Of a stretch of 64,000 bases of DNA, positions 39,218 to 51,800 are shown piece after piece. This stretch comes from Prosopocoilus inquinatus. Its lineage: Eukaryota; Arthropoda; Insecta; Coleoptera; Lucanidae. Each line of letters starts with the position of its first letter. Positions within the stretch are counted from its first letter, which is position 1. The stretch lies in contig JAYKNF010000017.1 in the NCBI GenBank assembly GCA_036172665.1, positions 186,001 to 250,000 on the forward strand. The letters are read 5' to 3'. Made by a program: the position numbers and the translations under genes. The notes beneath the pieces were generated by a model. That model was not told the DNA's origin, did not search any database, and saw only the letters and a list, made by a program, of their open reading frames with translations.

Positions 39218-39366
39218 AGGATCGATTAGATACATCACAGGAACAACGCTAGTACGTGTTGTTTCGTTTAAAACTATTTCCAGCTTCTGCTGCGTCCGAA
39301 AACTTCGTATCTCACTTCAGAGCTACTTGAGCCCATACAAAAGCCAAATAACATGATAGATGAGTA
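39218..39366 (+). repeat. Monomer type S
   Basis: Recognised by GCTAGTACG, CAGAGCTACTTGAGCCC and CCAAAAGCCAAAT. Always precedes T. Found at 6556, 15047, 20827, 25991, 34154, 39218, 43686 and 47558. Confidence 0.87.
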
Positions 39367-39515
39367 AGGCTCGATTAGATACATCACAGGAACAACGCTA
39401 ATGCGTGTTGTTTCATTTAAAACTATTTCCAGCTTCTGCTGCGTCCGAGAACTTCGTATCTCACATCAGGGATACTGGAGTCCATCCAAACGTCAAATAA
39501 CATGATAGACAAGTA
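39367..39515 (+). repeat. Monomer type T
   Basis: The start motif is AGGCTCGATT, so the ATCGAT site is lost. Also TTTCATTTAAAA and GACAAG at the end. Eight copies: 6705, 15196, 20976, 26140, 34303, 39367, 43835 and 47707. Confidence 0.9.
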
Positions 39516-39664
39516 AGGATTGATTAGATACAGCACAGGAACAACGCTAATGCGTGTTGTTTCGTTCAAAACTATTTCCAGCTCCTCCTGTGTCCGAAAA
39601 CTTCGTTTCTCACATTAGAGTTACTGGAGTCCATCCAAACGTCAAATAACATGATAGATAAGTA
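39516..39664 (+). repeat. Monomer type U
   Basis: The start motif is AGGATTGATT, which also removes ATCGAT. Carries CTCCTCCTGTGTCCG and CTTCGTTTCTCACATTAG. Always follows T and precedes C. Confidence 0.88.
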
Positions 39665-39813
39665 AGGATCGATTAGATACATCACAGGAACAACGCTAAT
39701 GCGTGTTGTTTCGTTTAAAACTATTTCCAGCTTCTGCTGCGTCCGAGAACTTCGTATCTCACATCAAAGTTATTGGAGTCCATCGAAACGCCAAATAACC
39801 TGATGGATGAGTA

Positions 39814-39962
39814 AGGATCGATTAGATACATCACAGGAACAACGCTAATGCGTGTTGTTTCGTTCAAAACTATTTCCAGCTTCTGCTGCATCCGAGAACT
39901 TCGTATCTCACATCAAAGTTATTGGAGTAAATCGAAACGCCAAATAACATGATGGATGAGTA
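39814..39962 (+). repeat. Monomer type V
   Basis: L-like, with GCTGCATCCGAG as the marker and GGAGTAAATC on the right. It sits between C and M, so C-V-M-N-O-N parallels K-L-M-N-O-N and suggests an old internal duplication within the HOR. Confidence 0.85.
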
Positions 39963-40557
39963 AGGATCGATTAGATACATCACAGGACAACGCTAATGCG
40001 TGTTGTTTCGTTTAAAACTATTTCCAGCCCCTGCTGCGTCCGAAAACTTCGTATCTCACTTCAGAGTTACTGGAGCCCATCCAAACGTCAGATAACATGA
40101 TAGATGAGTAAGGATCGATTAGGTACATCACAGGAACAACGCTAATGCGTGTTGTTTCGTTCAAAACTATTTCCAGCTTCTGCTGCGTCCGAAAATTTCG
40201 TGTCTCACATTAGAGTTACTGGAGTCCATCGAAACGTCAAATAACATAGTAGCTAAGTAAGGATCGATTAGATACATCACAGGAACAACGCTAATACGTG
40301 TTGTTTCGTTTAAAACTATTTCCAGCTTCTGCTGCGTCCGAAAACTTCGTATCTCACTTCAGAGTTGCTGGAGCCCATCCAAACGTCAAATAACATGATA
40401 GATGAGTAAGGATCGATTAGGTACATCACAGGAACAACGCTAATGCGTGTTGTTTCGTTCAAAACTATTTCCAGCTTCTGCTGCGTCCGAAAATTTCGTG
40501 TCTCACATTAGAGTTACTGGAGTCCATCGAAACGTCAAATAACATAGTAGCTAAGTA

Positions 40558-40706
40558 AGGATCGATTAGATACATCACAGGAACAACGCTAATACGTGTT
40601 GTTTCGTTTAAAACTATTTCCAGCTCCTGCTGCGTCCGAAAACTTCGTATCTCACTTCAGAGATTCTGGAGCCCATCCAAACGTCAGATAACATGATAGA
40701 CGAGTA
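40558..40706 (+). repeat. Monomer type W (end of HOR)
   Basis: Recognised by AATACG, CTCCTGCTGCGTCCG, TTCTGGAGCCC and CGTCAGATAAC, ending GACGAG. It closes the HOR before A. Two alleles occur: CAGAGTTTCTGG on the left (746, 3428, 7599, 11919, 22167) and at 30310 and 35494, and CAGAGATTCTGG at 27331, 40558, 49792, 52770 and 55005. Confidence 0.85.
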
Positions 40707-43387
40707 AGGATCGATTAGATACATCACAGGAACAACGCTAATGCGTGTTGTTTCGTTTAAAACTATTTCCAGCTTCTGCTGCGTCCGAGAACTTCGTATC
40801 TCACATCAGGGATACTGGAGTCCATCCAAACGTCAAATAACATGATAGATAAGTAAGGATCGATTATATACAGCACAGGAACAACGCTAATACGTGTTGT
40901 TTCGTTCAAAACTATTTCCAGCTTCTGCTGCGTCCGAAAACTTTGTATCTCACATCAGAGTTACTGGAGTCCATCCAAACTTCAAATAACATGATAGATG
41001 AGTAAGGATCGATTAGATACATCACAGGAACAACGCTAATGCGTGTTGTTTCGTTTAAAACTATTTCCAGCTTCTGCTGCGTCCGAGAACTTCGTATCTC
41101 ACATCAAAGTTATTGGAGTCCATCGAAACGCCAAATAACCTGATGGATGAGTAAGGATCGATTAGATACATCACAGGAATAACGCTAATGCGTGTTGTTT
41201 CGTTTAAAACTATTTCCAGCTTCTGCTGCGTCCGAAAATTTCGTGTCTCACATTAGAGTTACTGGAGTTCATCGAAACGTCAAATAACATGATAGATGAG
41301 TAAGGATCGATTAGATACATCACAGGAACAACGTTAATGCGTATTGTTTCGTTTAAAACTATTTCCAGCTCCTCCTGTGTAAGAAAACTTCGTATCTCAC
41401 ATTAGAGTTTCTGGAGTCCATCCAAACGTCAAATAACATGATAGATAAGTAAGGATCGATTAGATACAGGACAGGAACAACGCTAATGCGTGTTGTTTCG
41501 TTTAAAACTATTTCCAGCTTCAGTTGCGTCCGAAAACTTCGTATCTCACTTCAGAGTTACTGGAGCTCATCCAAACGTCAAATAACATGATAGATGAGTA
41601 AGGATCGATTAGATACATCACAGGAACAACGCTAATGCGTGTTGTTTCGTTTAAAACTATTTCCAGCTTCTGCTGCGTCCGAGAACTTCGTATCTCACAT
41701 CAGAGTTACTAGAGTCCATCGAAACGTCAAATAACATGATAGATGAGTAAGGATCGATTAGATACATCACAGGAAAAACGCTAATGCGTATTGTTTCGTT
41801 TAAAACTATTTCCAGCTCCTCCTGTGTCCGAAAACTTCGTATCTCACATTAGAGTTACTGGAGTCCATCCAAACGTCAAATAACATGATAGATGAGTAAG
41901 GATCGATTAGATACAGCACAGGAACAACGTTAATGCGTGTTGTTTCGTTTAAAACTATTTCCAGCTTCAGTTGCGTCCGAAAACTTCGTATATTACTTCA
42001 GAGTTACTGGAGCCCATCCAAACGTCAAATAACATGATAGATGAGTAAGGATCGATTAGGTACATCACAGGAACAACGATAATGCGTGTTGTTTCGTTTA
42101 AAACTATTTCCAGCTCCTGCTGCGTCCGAAAACTTCGTATCTCACTTCAGATATTCTGGAGCACATCCAAACGTCAAATAACATGATAGACGAGTAAGGA
42201 TCGATTAGATACAGCACAGGAACAACGCTAATGCGTGTTGTTTCGTTCAAAACTATTTCCAGCTTCTGCTGCGTCCGAGAACTTCGTATCTCACATCAAA
42301 GTTATTGGAGTAAATCGAAACGCCAAATAACATGATGGATGAGTAAGGATCGATTAGATACATCACAGGAACAACGCTAATGCGTGTTGTTTCGTTCAAA
42401 ACTATTTCCAGCTTCTGCTGCGTCCGAGAACTTCGTATCTCACATCAAAGTTATTGGAGTAAATCGAAACGCCAAATAACATGATGGATGAGTAAGGATC
42501 GATTAGATACATCACAGGACAACGCTAATGCGTGTTGTTTCGTTTAAAACTATTTCCAGCCCCTGCTGCGTCCGAAAACTTCGTATCTCACTTCAGAGTT
42601 ACTGGAGCCCATCCAAACGTCAGATAACATGATAGATGAGTAAGGATCGATTAGGTACATCACAGGAACAACGCTAATGCGTGTTGTTTCGTTCAAAACT
42701 ATTTCCAGCTTCTGCTGCGTCCGAAAATTTCGTGTCTCACATTAGAGTTACTGGAGTCCATCGAAACGTCAAATAACATAGTAGCTAAGTAAGGATCGAT
42801 TAGATACATCACAGGAACAACGCTAATACGTGTTGTTTCGTTTAAAACTATTTCCAGCTTCTGCTGCGTCCGAAAACTTCGTATCTCACTTCAGAGTTGC
42901 TGGAGCCCATCCAAACGTCAAATAACATGATAGATGAGTAAGGATCGATTAGGTACATCACAGGAACAACGCTAATGCGTGTTGTTTCGTTCAAAACTAT
43001 TTCCAGCTTCTGCTGCGTCCGAAAATTTCGTGTCTCACATTAGAGTTACTGGAGTCCATCGAAACGTCAAATAACATAGTAGCTAAGTAAGGATCGATTA
43101 GATACATCACAGGAACAACGCTAGTACGTGTTGTTTCGTTTAAAACTATTTCCAGCTTCAGCTGCGTCCGAGAACTTCGTATCTTACATCAGGGATACTG
43201 GAGTCCATCCAAACGTCAAATAACATGATAGATAAGTAAGGATCGATTAGATACAGCACAGGAACAACGCTAATACGTGTTGTTTCGTTTAAAACTATTT
43301 CCAGCCCCTGCTGCGTCCGAAAACTTCGTATCTCACTTCAGAGTTACTGGAGCCCATCCAAACGTCAAATAACATGATAGATGAGTA

Positions 43388-43536
43388 AGGATCGATTAGG
43401 TACATCACAGGAACAACGCTAATACGTGTTGTTTCGTTTAAAACTATTTCCAGCTTCTGCTGCGTCCGAGAACCTCGTATCTCACTTCAGAGTTGCTGGA
43501 GCCCATCCAAACGTCAAATAATATGATAGATAAGTA
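43388..43536 (+). repeat. N/O recombinant monomer
   Basis: Starts with the N-type AGGTACATC, then is O-like (AATACG, CAGAGTTGCTGGAGCCC) with private CCGAGAACCTCG and AATATGATAG. It replaces the separate N and O monomers found between Q and R elsewhere, so one unit was lost. Confidence 0.78.
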
Positions 43537-44578
43537 AGGATCGATTAGATACATCACAGGAACAACGCTAATGCGTGTTGTTTCATTTAAAACTATTTCC
43601 AGCTTCTACTGCGTCCGAGAACTTCGTATCTCACATCAGAGTTACTAGAGTCCATCGAAACGTCAAATAACATGATAGATAAGTAAGGATCGATTAGATA
43701 CATCACAGGAACAACGCTAGTACGTGTTGTTTCGTTTAAAACTATTTCCAGCTTCTGCTGCGTCCGAAAACTTCGTATCTCACTTCAGAGCTACTTGAGC
43801 CCATCCAAAAGCCAAATAACATGATAGATGAGTAAGGCTCGATTAGATACATCACAGGAACAACGCTAATGCGTGTTGTTTCATTTAAAACTATTTCCAG
43901 CTTCTGCTGCGTCCGAGAACTTCGTATCTCACATCAGGGATACTGGAGTCCATCCAAACGTCAAATAACATGATAGACAAGTAAGGATTGATTAGATACA
44001 GCACAGGAACAACGCTAATGCGTGTTGTTTCGTTCAAAACTATTTCCAGCTCCTCCTGTGTCCGAAAACTTCGTTTCTCACATTAGAGTTACTGGAGTCC
44101 ATCCAAACGTCAAATAACATGATAGATAAGTAAGGATCGATTAGATACATCACAGGAACAACGCTAATGCGTGTTGTTTCGTTTAAAACTATTTCCAGCT
44201 TCTGCTGCGTCCGAGAACTTCGTATCTCACATCAAAGTTATTGGAGTCCATCGAAACGCCAAATAACCTGATGGATGAGTAAGGATCGATTAGATACATC
44301 ACAGGAACAACGCTAATGCGTGTTGTTTCGTTCAAAACTATTTCCAGCTTCTGCTGCATCCGAGAACTTCGTATCTCACATCAAAGTTATTGGAGTAAAT
44401 CGAAACGCCAAATAACATGATGGATGAGTAAGGATCGATTAGATACATCACAGGACAACGCTAATGCGTGTTGTTTCGTTTAAAACTATTTCCAGCTTCA
44501 GTTGCGTCCGAAAACTTCGTATCTCACTTCAGAGTTACTGGAGCCCATCCAAACGTCAGATAACATGATAGATGAGTA

Positions 44579-44727
44579 AGGATCGATTAGGTACATCACA
44601 GGAACAACGCTAATGCGTGTTGTTTCGTTCAAAACTATTTCCAGCTCCTCCTGTGTCCGAAAACTTCGTTTCTCACATTAGAGTTACTGGAGTCCATCCA
44701 AACTTCAAATAACATGATAGATGAGTA
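44579..44727 (+). repeat. N/U/B recombinant monomer
   Basis: N-type start (AGGTACATC, TTCAAAA), U-type middle (CTCCTCCTGTGTCCG, CTTCGTTTCTC) and B-type end (CCAAACTTCAAAT, GATGAG), followed by C. It replaces the N-O-N-W-A-B series of the canonical HOR and so shortens this copy. Confidence 0.75.
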
Positions 44728-47700
44728 AGGATCGATTAGATACATCACAGGAACAACGCTAATGCGTGTTGTTTCGTTTAAAACTATTTCCAGCTTCTGC
44801 TGCGTCCGAGAACTTCGTATCTCACATCAAAGTTATTGGAGTCCATCGAAACGCCAAATAACCTGATGGATAAGTAAGGATCGATTAGATACATCACAGG
44901 AATAACGCTAATGCGTGTTGTTTCGTTTAAAACTATTTCCAGCTTCTGCTGCGTCCGAAAATTTCGTGTCTCACATTAGAGTTACTGGAGTCCATCGAAA
45001 CGTCAAATAACATGATAGATGAGTAAGGATCGATTAGATACATCACAGGAACAACGCTAATGCGTATTGTTTCGTTTAAAACTATTTCCAGCTCCTCCTG
45101 TGTCAGAAAACATCGTATCTCACATTAGAGTTTCTGGAGTCCATCCAAACGTCAAATAACATGATAGATAAGTAAGGATCGATTAGATACAGGACAGGAA
45201 CAACGCTAATGCGTGTTGTTTCGTTTAAAACTATTTCCAGCTTCAGTTGCGTCTGAAAACTTCGTATCTCACTTCAGAGTTACTGGAGCTCATCCAAACG
45301 TCAAATAACATGATAGATGAGTAAGGATCGATTAGATACATCACAGGAACAACGCTAATGCGTGTTGTTTCGTTTAAAACTATTTCCAGCTTCTGCTGCG
45401 TCCGAGAACTTCGTATCTCACATCAGAGTTACTAGAGTCCATCGAAACGTCAAATAACATGATAGATGAGTAAGGATCGATTAGATACATCACAGGAAAA
45501 ACGCTAATGCGTATTGTTTCGTTTAAAACTATTTCCAGCTCCTCCTGTGTCCGAAAACTTCGTATCTCACATTAGAGTTACTGGAGTCCATCCAAACGTC
45601 AAATAACATGATAGATGAGTAAGGATCGATTAGATACAGCACAGGAACAACGTTAATGCGTGTTGTTTCGTTTAAAACTATTTCCAGCTTCAGTTGCGTC
45701 CGAAAACTTCGTATATTACTTCAGAGTTACTGGAGCCCATCCAAACGTCAAATAACATGATAGATGAGTAAGGATCGATTAGGTACATCACAGGAACAAC
45801 GATAATGCGTGTTGTTTCGTTTAAAACTATTTCCAGCTCCTGCTGCGTCCGAAAACTTCGTATCTCACTTCAGATATTCTGGAGCACATCCAAACGTCAA
45901 ATAACATGATAGACGAGTAAGGATCGATTAGATACAGCACAGGAACAACGCTAATGCGTGTTGTTTCGTTCAAAACTATTTCCAGCTTCTGCTGCGTCCG
46001 AGAACTTCGTATCTCACATCAAAGTTATTGGAGTAAATCGAAACGCCAAATAACATGATGGATGAGTAAGGATCGATTAGATACATCACAGGAACAACGC
46101 TAATGCGTGTTGTTTCGTTCAAAACTATTTCCAGCTTCTGCTGCGTCCGAGAACTTCGTATCTCACATCAAAGTTATTGGAGTAAATCGAAACGCCAAAT
46201 AACATGATGGATGAGTAAGGATCGATTAGATACATCACAGGACAACGCTAATGCGTGTTGTTTCGTTTAAAACTATTTCCAGCCCCTGCTGCGTCCGAAA
46301 ACTTCGTATCTCACTTCAGAGTTACTGGAGCCCATCCAAACGTCAGATAACATGATAGATGAGTAAGGATCGATTAGGTACATCACAGGAACAACGCTAA
46401 TGCGTGTTGTTTCGTTCAAAACTATTTCCAGCTTCTGCTGCGTCCGAAAATTTCGTGTCTCACATTAGAGTTACTGGAGTCCATCGAAACGTCAAATAAC
46501 ATAGTAGCTAAGTAAGGATCGATTAGATACATCACAGGAACAACGCTAATACGTGTTGTTTCGTTTAAAACTATTTCCAGCTTCTGCTGCGTCCGAAAAC
46601 TTCGTATCTCACTTCAGAGTTGCTGGAGCCCATCCAAACGTCAAATAACATGATAGATGAGTAAGGATCGATTAGGTACATCACAGGAACAACGCTAATG
46701 CGTGTTGTTTCGTTCAAAACTATTTCCAGCTTCTGCTGCGTCCGAAAATTTCGTGTCTCACATTAGAGTTACTGGAGTCCATCGAAACGTCAAATAACAT
46801 AGTAGCTAAGTAAGGATCGATTAGATACATCACAGGAACAACGCTAGTACGTGTTGTTTCTTTTAAAACTATTTCCAGCTTCTGCTGCGTCCGAGAACTT
46901 CGTATCTTACATCAGGGATACTGGAGTCCATCCAAACGTCAAATAACATGATAGATAAGTAAGGATCGATTAGATACAGCACAGGAACAACGCTAATACG
47001 TGTTGTTTCGTTTAAAACTATTTCCAGCCCCTGCTGCGTCCGAAAACTTCGTATCTCACTTCAGAGTTACTGGAGCCCATCCAAACGTCAAATAACATGA
47101 TAGATGAGCAAGGATCGATTAGGTACATCACAGGAACAACGCTAATGCGTGTTGTTTCGTTCAAAACTATTTCCAGCTTCTGCTGCGTCCGAAAATTTCG
47201 TGTCTCACATTAGAGTTACTGGAGTCCATCGAAACGTCAAATAACATAGTAGCTAAGTAAGGATCGATTAGATACATCACAGGAACAACGCTAATACGTG
47301 TTGTTTCGTTTAAAACTATTTCCAGCTTCTGCTGCGTCCGAAAACTTCGTATCTCACTTCAGAGTTGCTGGAGCCCATCCAAACGTCAAATAACATGATA
47401 GATAAGTAAGGATCGATTAGATACATCACAGGAACAACGCTAATGCGTGTTGTTTCATTTAAAACTATTTCCAGCTTCTACTGCGTCCGAGAACTTCGTA
47501 TCTCACATCAGAGTTACTAGAGTATATCGAAACGTCAAATAACATGATAGATAAGTAAGGATCGATTAGATACATCACAGGAACAACGCTAGTACGTGTT
47601 GTTTCGTTTAAAACTATTTCCAGCTTCTGCTGCGTCCGAAAACTTCGTATCTCACTTCAGAGCTACTTGAGCCCATCCAAAAGCCAAATAACATGATAGA

Positions 47701-48897
47701 TGAGTAAGGCTCGATTAGATACATCACAGGAACAACGCTAATGCGTGTTGTTTCATTTAAAACTATTTCCAGCTTCTGCTGCGTCCGAGAACTTCGTATC
47801 TCACATCAGGGATACTGGAGTCCATCCAAACGTCAAATAACATGATAGACAAGTAAGGATTGATTAGATACAGCACAGGAACAACGCTAATGCGTGTTGT
47901 TTCGTTCAAAACTATTTCCAGCTCCTCCTGTGTCCGAAAACTTCGTTTCTCACATTAGAGTTACTGGAGTCCATCCAAACGTCAAATAACATGATAGATA
48001 AGTAAGGATCGATTAGATACATCACAGGAACAACGCTAATGCGTGTTGTTTCGTTTAAAACTATTTCCAGCTTCTGCTGCGTCCGAGAACTTCGTATCTC
48101 ACATCAAAGTTATTGGAGTCCATCGAAACGCCAAATAACCTGATGGATGAGTAAGGATCGATTAGATACATCACAGGAACAACGCTAATGCGTGTTGTTT
48201 CGTTCAAAACTATTTCCAGCTTCTGCTGCATCCGAGAACTTCGTATCTCACATCAAAGTTATTGGAGTAAATCGAAACGCCAAATAACATGATGGATGAG
48301 TAAGGATCGATTAGATACATCACAGGACAACGCTAATGCGTGTTGTTTCGTTTAAAACTATTTCCAGCTTCAGTTGCGTCCGAAAACTTCGTATCTCACT
48401 TCAGAGTTACTGGAGCCCATCCAAACGTCAGATAACATGATAGATGAGTAAGGATCGATTAGATACATCACAGGAACAACGCTAATGCGTGTTGTTTCGT
48501 TCAAAACTATTTCCAGCTTCTGCTGCGTCCGAAAATTTCGTGTCTCACATTAGAGTTACTGGAGTCCATCGAAACGTCAAATAACATAGTAGCTAAGTAA
48601 GGATCGATTAAATACATCACAGGAACAACGCTAATACGTGTTGTTTCGTTTAAAACTATTTCCAGCTTCTGCTGCGTCCGAAAACTTCGTATCTCACTTC
48701 AGAGTTGCTGGAGCCCATCCAAACGTCAAATAACATGATAGATGAGTAAGGATCGATTAGGTACATCACAGGAACAACGCTAATGCGTGTTGTTTCGTTC
48801 AAAACTATTTCCAGCTTCTGCTGCGTCCGAAAATTTCGTGTCTCACATTAGAGTTACTGGAGTCCATCGAAACGTCAAATAACATAGTAGCTAAGTA

Positions 48898-51800
48898 AGG
48901 ATCGATTAGATACATCACAGGAACAACGCTAGTACGTGTTGTTTCGTTTAAAACTATTTCCAGCTTCTGCTGCGTCCGAGAACTTCGTATCTCACATCAG
49001 GGATACTGGAGTCCATCCAAACGTCAAATAACATGATAGATAAGTAAGAATCGATTAGATACAGCACAGGAACAACGCTAATACGTGTTGTTTCGTTCAA
49101 AACTATTTCCAGCTTCTGCTGCGTCCGAAAATTTTGTATCTCACATCAGAGTTACTGGAGTCCATCCAAACTTCAAATAACATGATAGATGAGTAAGGAT
49201 CGATTAGATACATCACAGGAACAACGCTAATACGTGTTGTTTCGTTTAAAACTATTTCCAGCTCCTCCTGTGTCCGAAAACTTCGTTTCTCACATTAGAG
49301 TTACTGGAGTCCATCCAAACGTCAAATAACATGATAGATAATTAAGGATCGATTAGATACAGCACAGGAACAACGTTAATGCGTGTTGTTTCGTTTAAAA
49401 CTATTTCCAGCTCCTGCTGCGTCCGAAAACTTCGTATCTCACTTCAGAGTTTCTGGAGCCCATCCAAACGTCAAATAACATGATAGACGAGTAAGGATCG
49501 ATTAGATACATCACAGGAACAACGCTAATGCGTGTTGTTTCGTTTAAAACTATTTCCAGCTTCTGCTGCGTCCGAGAACTTCGTATCTCACATCAGGGAT
49601 ACTGGAGTCCATCCAAACGTCAAATAACATGATAGATAAGTAAGGATCGATTAGATACAGCACAGGAACAACGCTAATACGTGTTGTTTCGTTTAAAACT
49701 ATTTCCAGCTTCTGCTGCGTCCGAAAATTTCGTGTCTCACATTAGAGTTACTGGAGTCCATCGAAACGTCAAATAACATAGTAGCTAAGTAAGGATCGAT
49801 TAGATACATCACAGGAACAACGCTAATACGTGTTGTTTCGTTTAAAACTATTTCCAGCTCCTGCTGCGTCCGAAAACTTCGTATCTCACTTCAGAGATTC
49901 TGGAGCCCATCCAAACGTCAGATAACATGATAGACGAGTAAGGATCGATTAGATACATCACAGGAACAACGCTAATGCGTGTTGTTTCGTTTAAAACTAT
50001 TTCCAGCTTCTGCTGCGTCCGAGAACTTCGTATCTCACATCAGGGATACTGGAGTCCATCCAAACGTCAAATAACATGATAGATAAGTAAGGATCGATTA
50101 TATACAGCACAGGAACAACGCTAATACGTGTTGTTTCGTTCAAAACTATTTCCAGCTTCTGCTGCGTCCGAAAACTTTGTATCTCACATCAGAGTTACTG
50201 GAGTCCATCCAAACTTCAAATAACATGATAGATGAGTAAGGATCGATTAGATACATCACAGGAACAACGCTAATGCGTGTTGTTTCGTTTAAAACTATTT
50301 CCAGCTTCTGCTGCGTCCGAGAACTTCGTATCTCACATCAAAGTTATTGGAGTCCATCGAAACGCCAAATAACCTGATGGATGAGTAAGGATCGATTAGA
50401 TACATCACAGGAATAACGCTAATGCGTGTTGTTTCGTTTAAAACTATTTCCAGCTTCTGCTGCGTCCGAAAATTTCGTGTCTCACATTAGAGTTACTGGA
50501 GTCCATCGAAACGTCAAATAACATGATAGATGAGTAAGGATCGATTAGATACATCACAGGAACAACGCTAATGCGTATTGTTTCGTTTAAAACTATTTCC
50601 AGCTCCTCCTGTGTCAGAAAACTTCGTATCTCACATTAGAGTTTCTGGAGTCCATCCAAACGTCAAATAACATGATAGATAAGTAAGGATCGATTAGATA
50701 CAGGACAGGAACAACGCTAATGCGTGTTGTTTCGTTTAAAACTATTTCCAGCTTCAGTTGCGTCCGAAAACTTCGTATCTCACTTCAGAGTTACTGGAGC
50801 TCATCCAAACGTCAAATAACATGATAGATGAGTAAGGATCGATTAGATACATCACAGGAACAACGCTAATGCGTGTTGTTTCGTTTAAAACTATTTCCAG
50901 CTTCTGCTGCGTCCGAGAACTTCGTATCTCACATCAGAGTTACTAGAGTCCATCGAAACGTCAAATAACATGATAGATGAGTAAGGATCGATTAGATACA
51001 TCACAGGAAAAACGCTAATGCGTATTGTTTCGTTTAAAACTATTTCCAGCTCCTCCTGTGTCCGAAAACTTCGTATCTCACATTAAAGTTACTGGAGTCC
51101 ATCCAAACGTCAAATAACATGATAGATGAGTAAGGATCGATTAGATACATCACAGGAACAACGCTAATGCGTGTTGTTTCGTTTAAAACTATTTCCAGCT
51201 TCTGCTGCGTCCGAGAACTTCGTATCTCACATTAGAGTTACTGGAGTCCATCCAAACGTCAAATAACATGATAGATGAGTAAGGATCGATTAGATACATC
51301 ACAGGAACAACGCTAATACGTGTTGTTTCGTTCAAAACTATTTACAGCTTCTGCTGCGTCCGAAAACTTTGTATCTCACATCAGAGTTACTGGAGTCCAT
51401 CCAAACGTCAAATAACATGATAGATGAGTAAGAATCGATTATATACATCACAGGAACAACGCCAATACGTGTTGTTTCGTTTAAAACTATCTCCAGCTCC
51501 TGCTGCGTCCGAAAACTTCGTATCTCACTTCAGAGTTACTGGAGCTCATCCAAACGTCAAATAACTTGATAGATGAGTAAGGATCGATCAGATACATCAC
51601 AGGAACAACGCTAATACGTGTTGTTTCATTTAAAACTATTTCTAGCTTCAGCTGCGTCCGAGAACTTCGTATCTCACATCAAAGTTATTGGAGTCCATCG
51701 AAACGCCAAATAACATGATGGATGAGTAAGGATCGATTAGATACATCACAGGAATAACGCTAATGCGTGTTGTTTCGTTTAAAACTATTTCCAGCTTCTG

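Larger units (their letters stand above)
35643..40706 (+). repeat. Canonical 34-monomer higher-order repeat (5,064 bp)
   Basis: This is the cleanest HOR copy: A-B-C-A-B-C-D-E-F-G-H-I-J-K-L-M-N-O-N-P-Q-N-O-R-S-T-U-C-V-M-N-O-N-W, after which A begins again at 40707. Its length is 34 x 149 minus one base for each of two M monomers. Built-in modules are A-B-C twice, a nine-monomer D-to-L cassette, and M-N-O-N twice (after L and after V). Most other copies in the left 48 kb are this order with blocks added or removed. The T-to-T distance from 34303 to 39367 is also 5,064 bp. Confidence 0.9.
30757..43238 (+). repeat. Superblock copy 2 (about 12.5 kb, 84 monomers)
   Basis: Mirrors 17430-30011 through cassettes at D 31353, 36537 and 41154, and ends at P 43090. 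It has an intact single L at 37729 where copy 1 has a deleted plus an intact L. Matching private changes include CTCATTTCAG in M (24743 and 37970) and GGAGTTCATC in D (28038 and 41265). It contains the canonical HOR. Confidence 0.85.
43239..48897 (+). repeat. Shortened HOR copies, right of the superblocks
   Basis: Thirty-eight monomers: Q, a recombinant at 43388, R-S-T-U-C-V, M, a recombinant at 44579, C, the last full D-L cassette (44877-46217), M-N-O-N-P-Q-N-O-R-S-T-U-C-V-M-N-O-N. The A-B-C triplets and W are absent. Both V-linked M monomers (44431 and 48303) carry CTTCAGTTGCG, a variant not seen in the other M copies. Confidence 0.8.
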
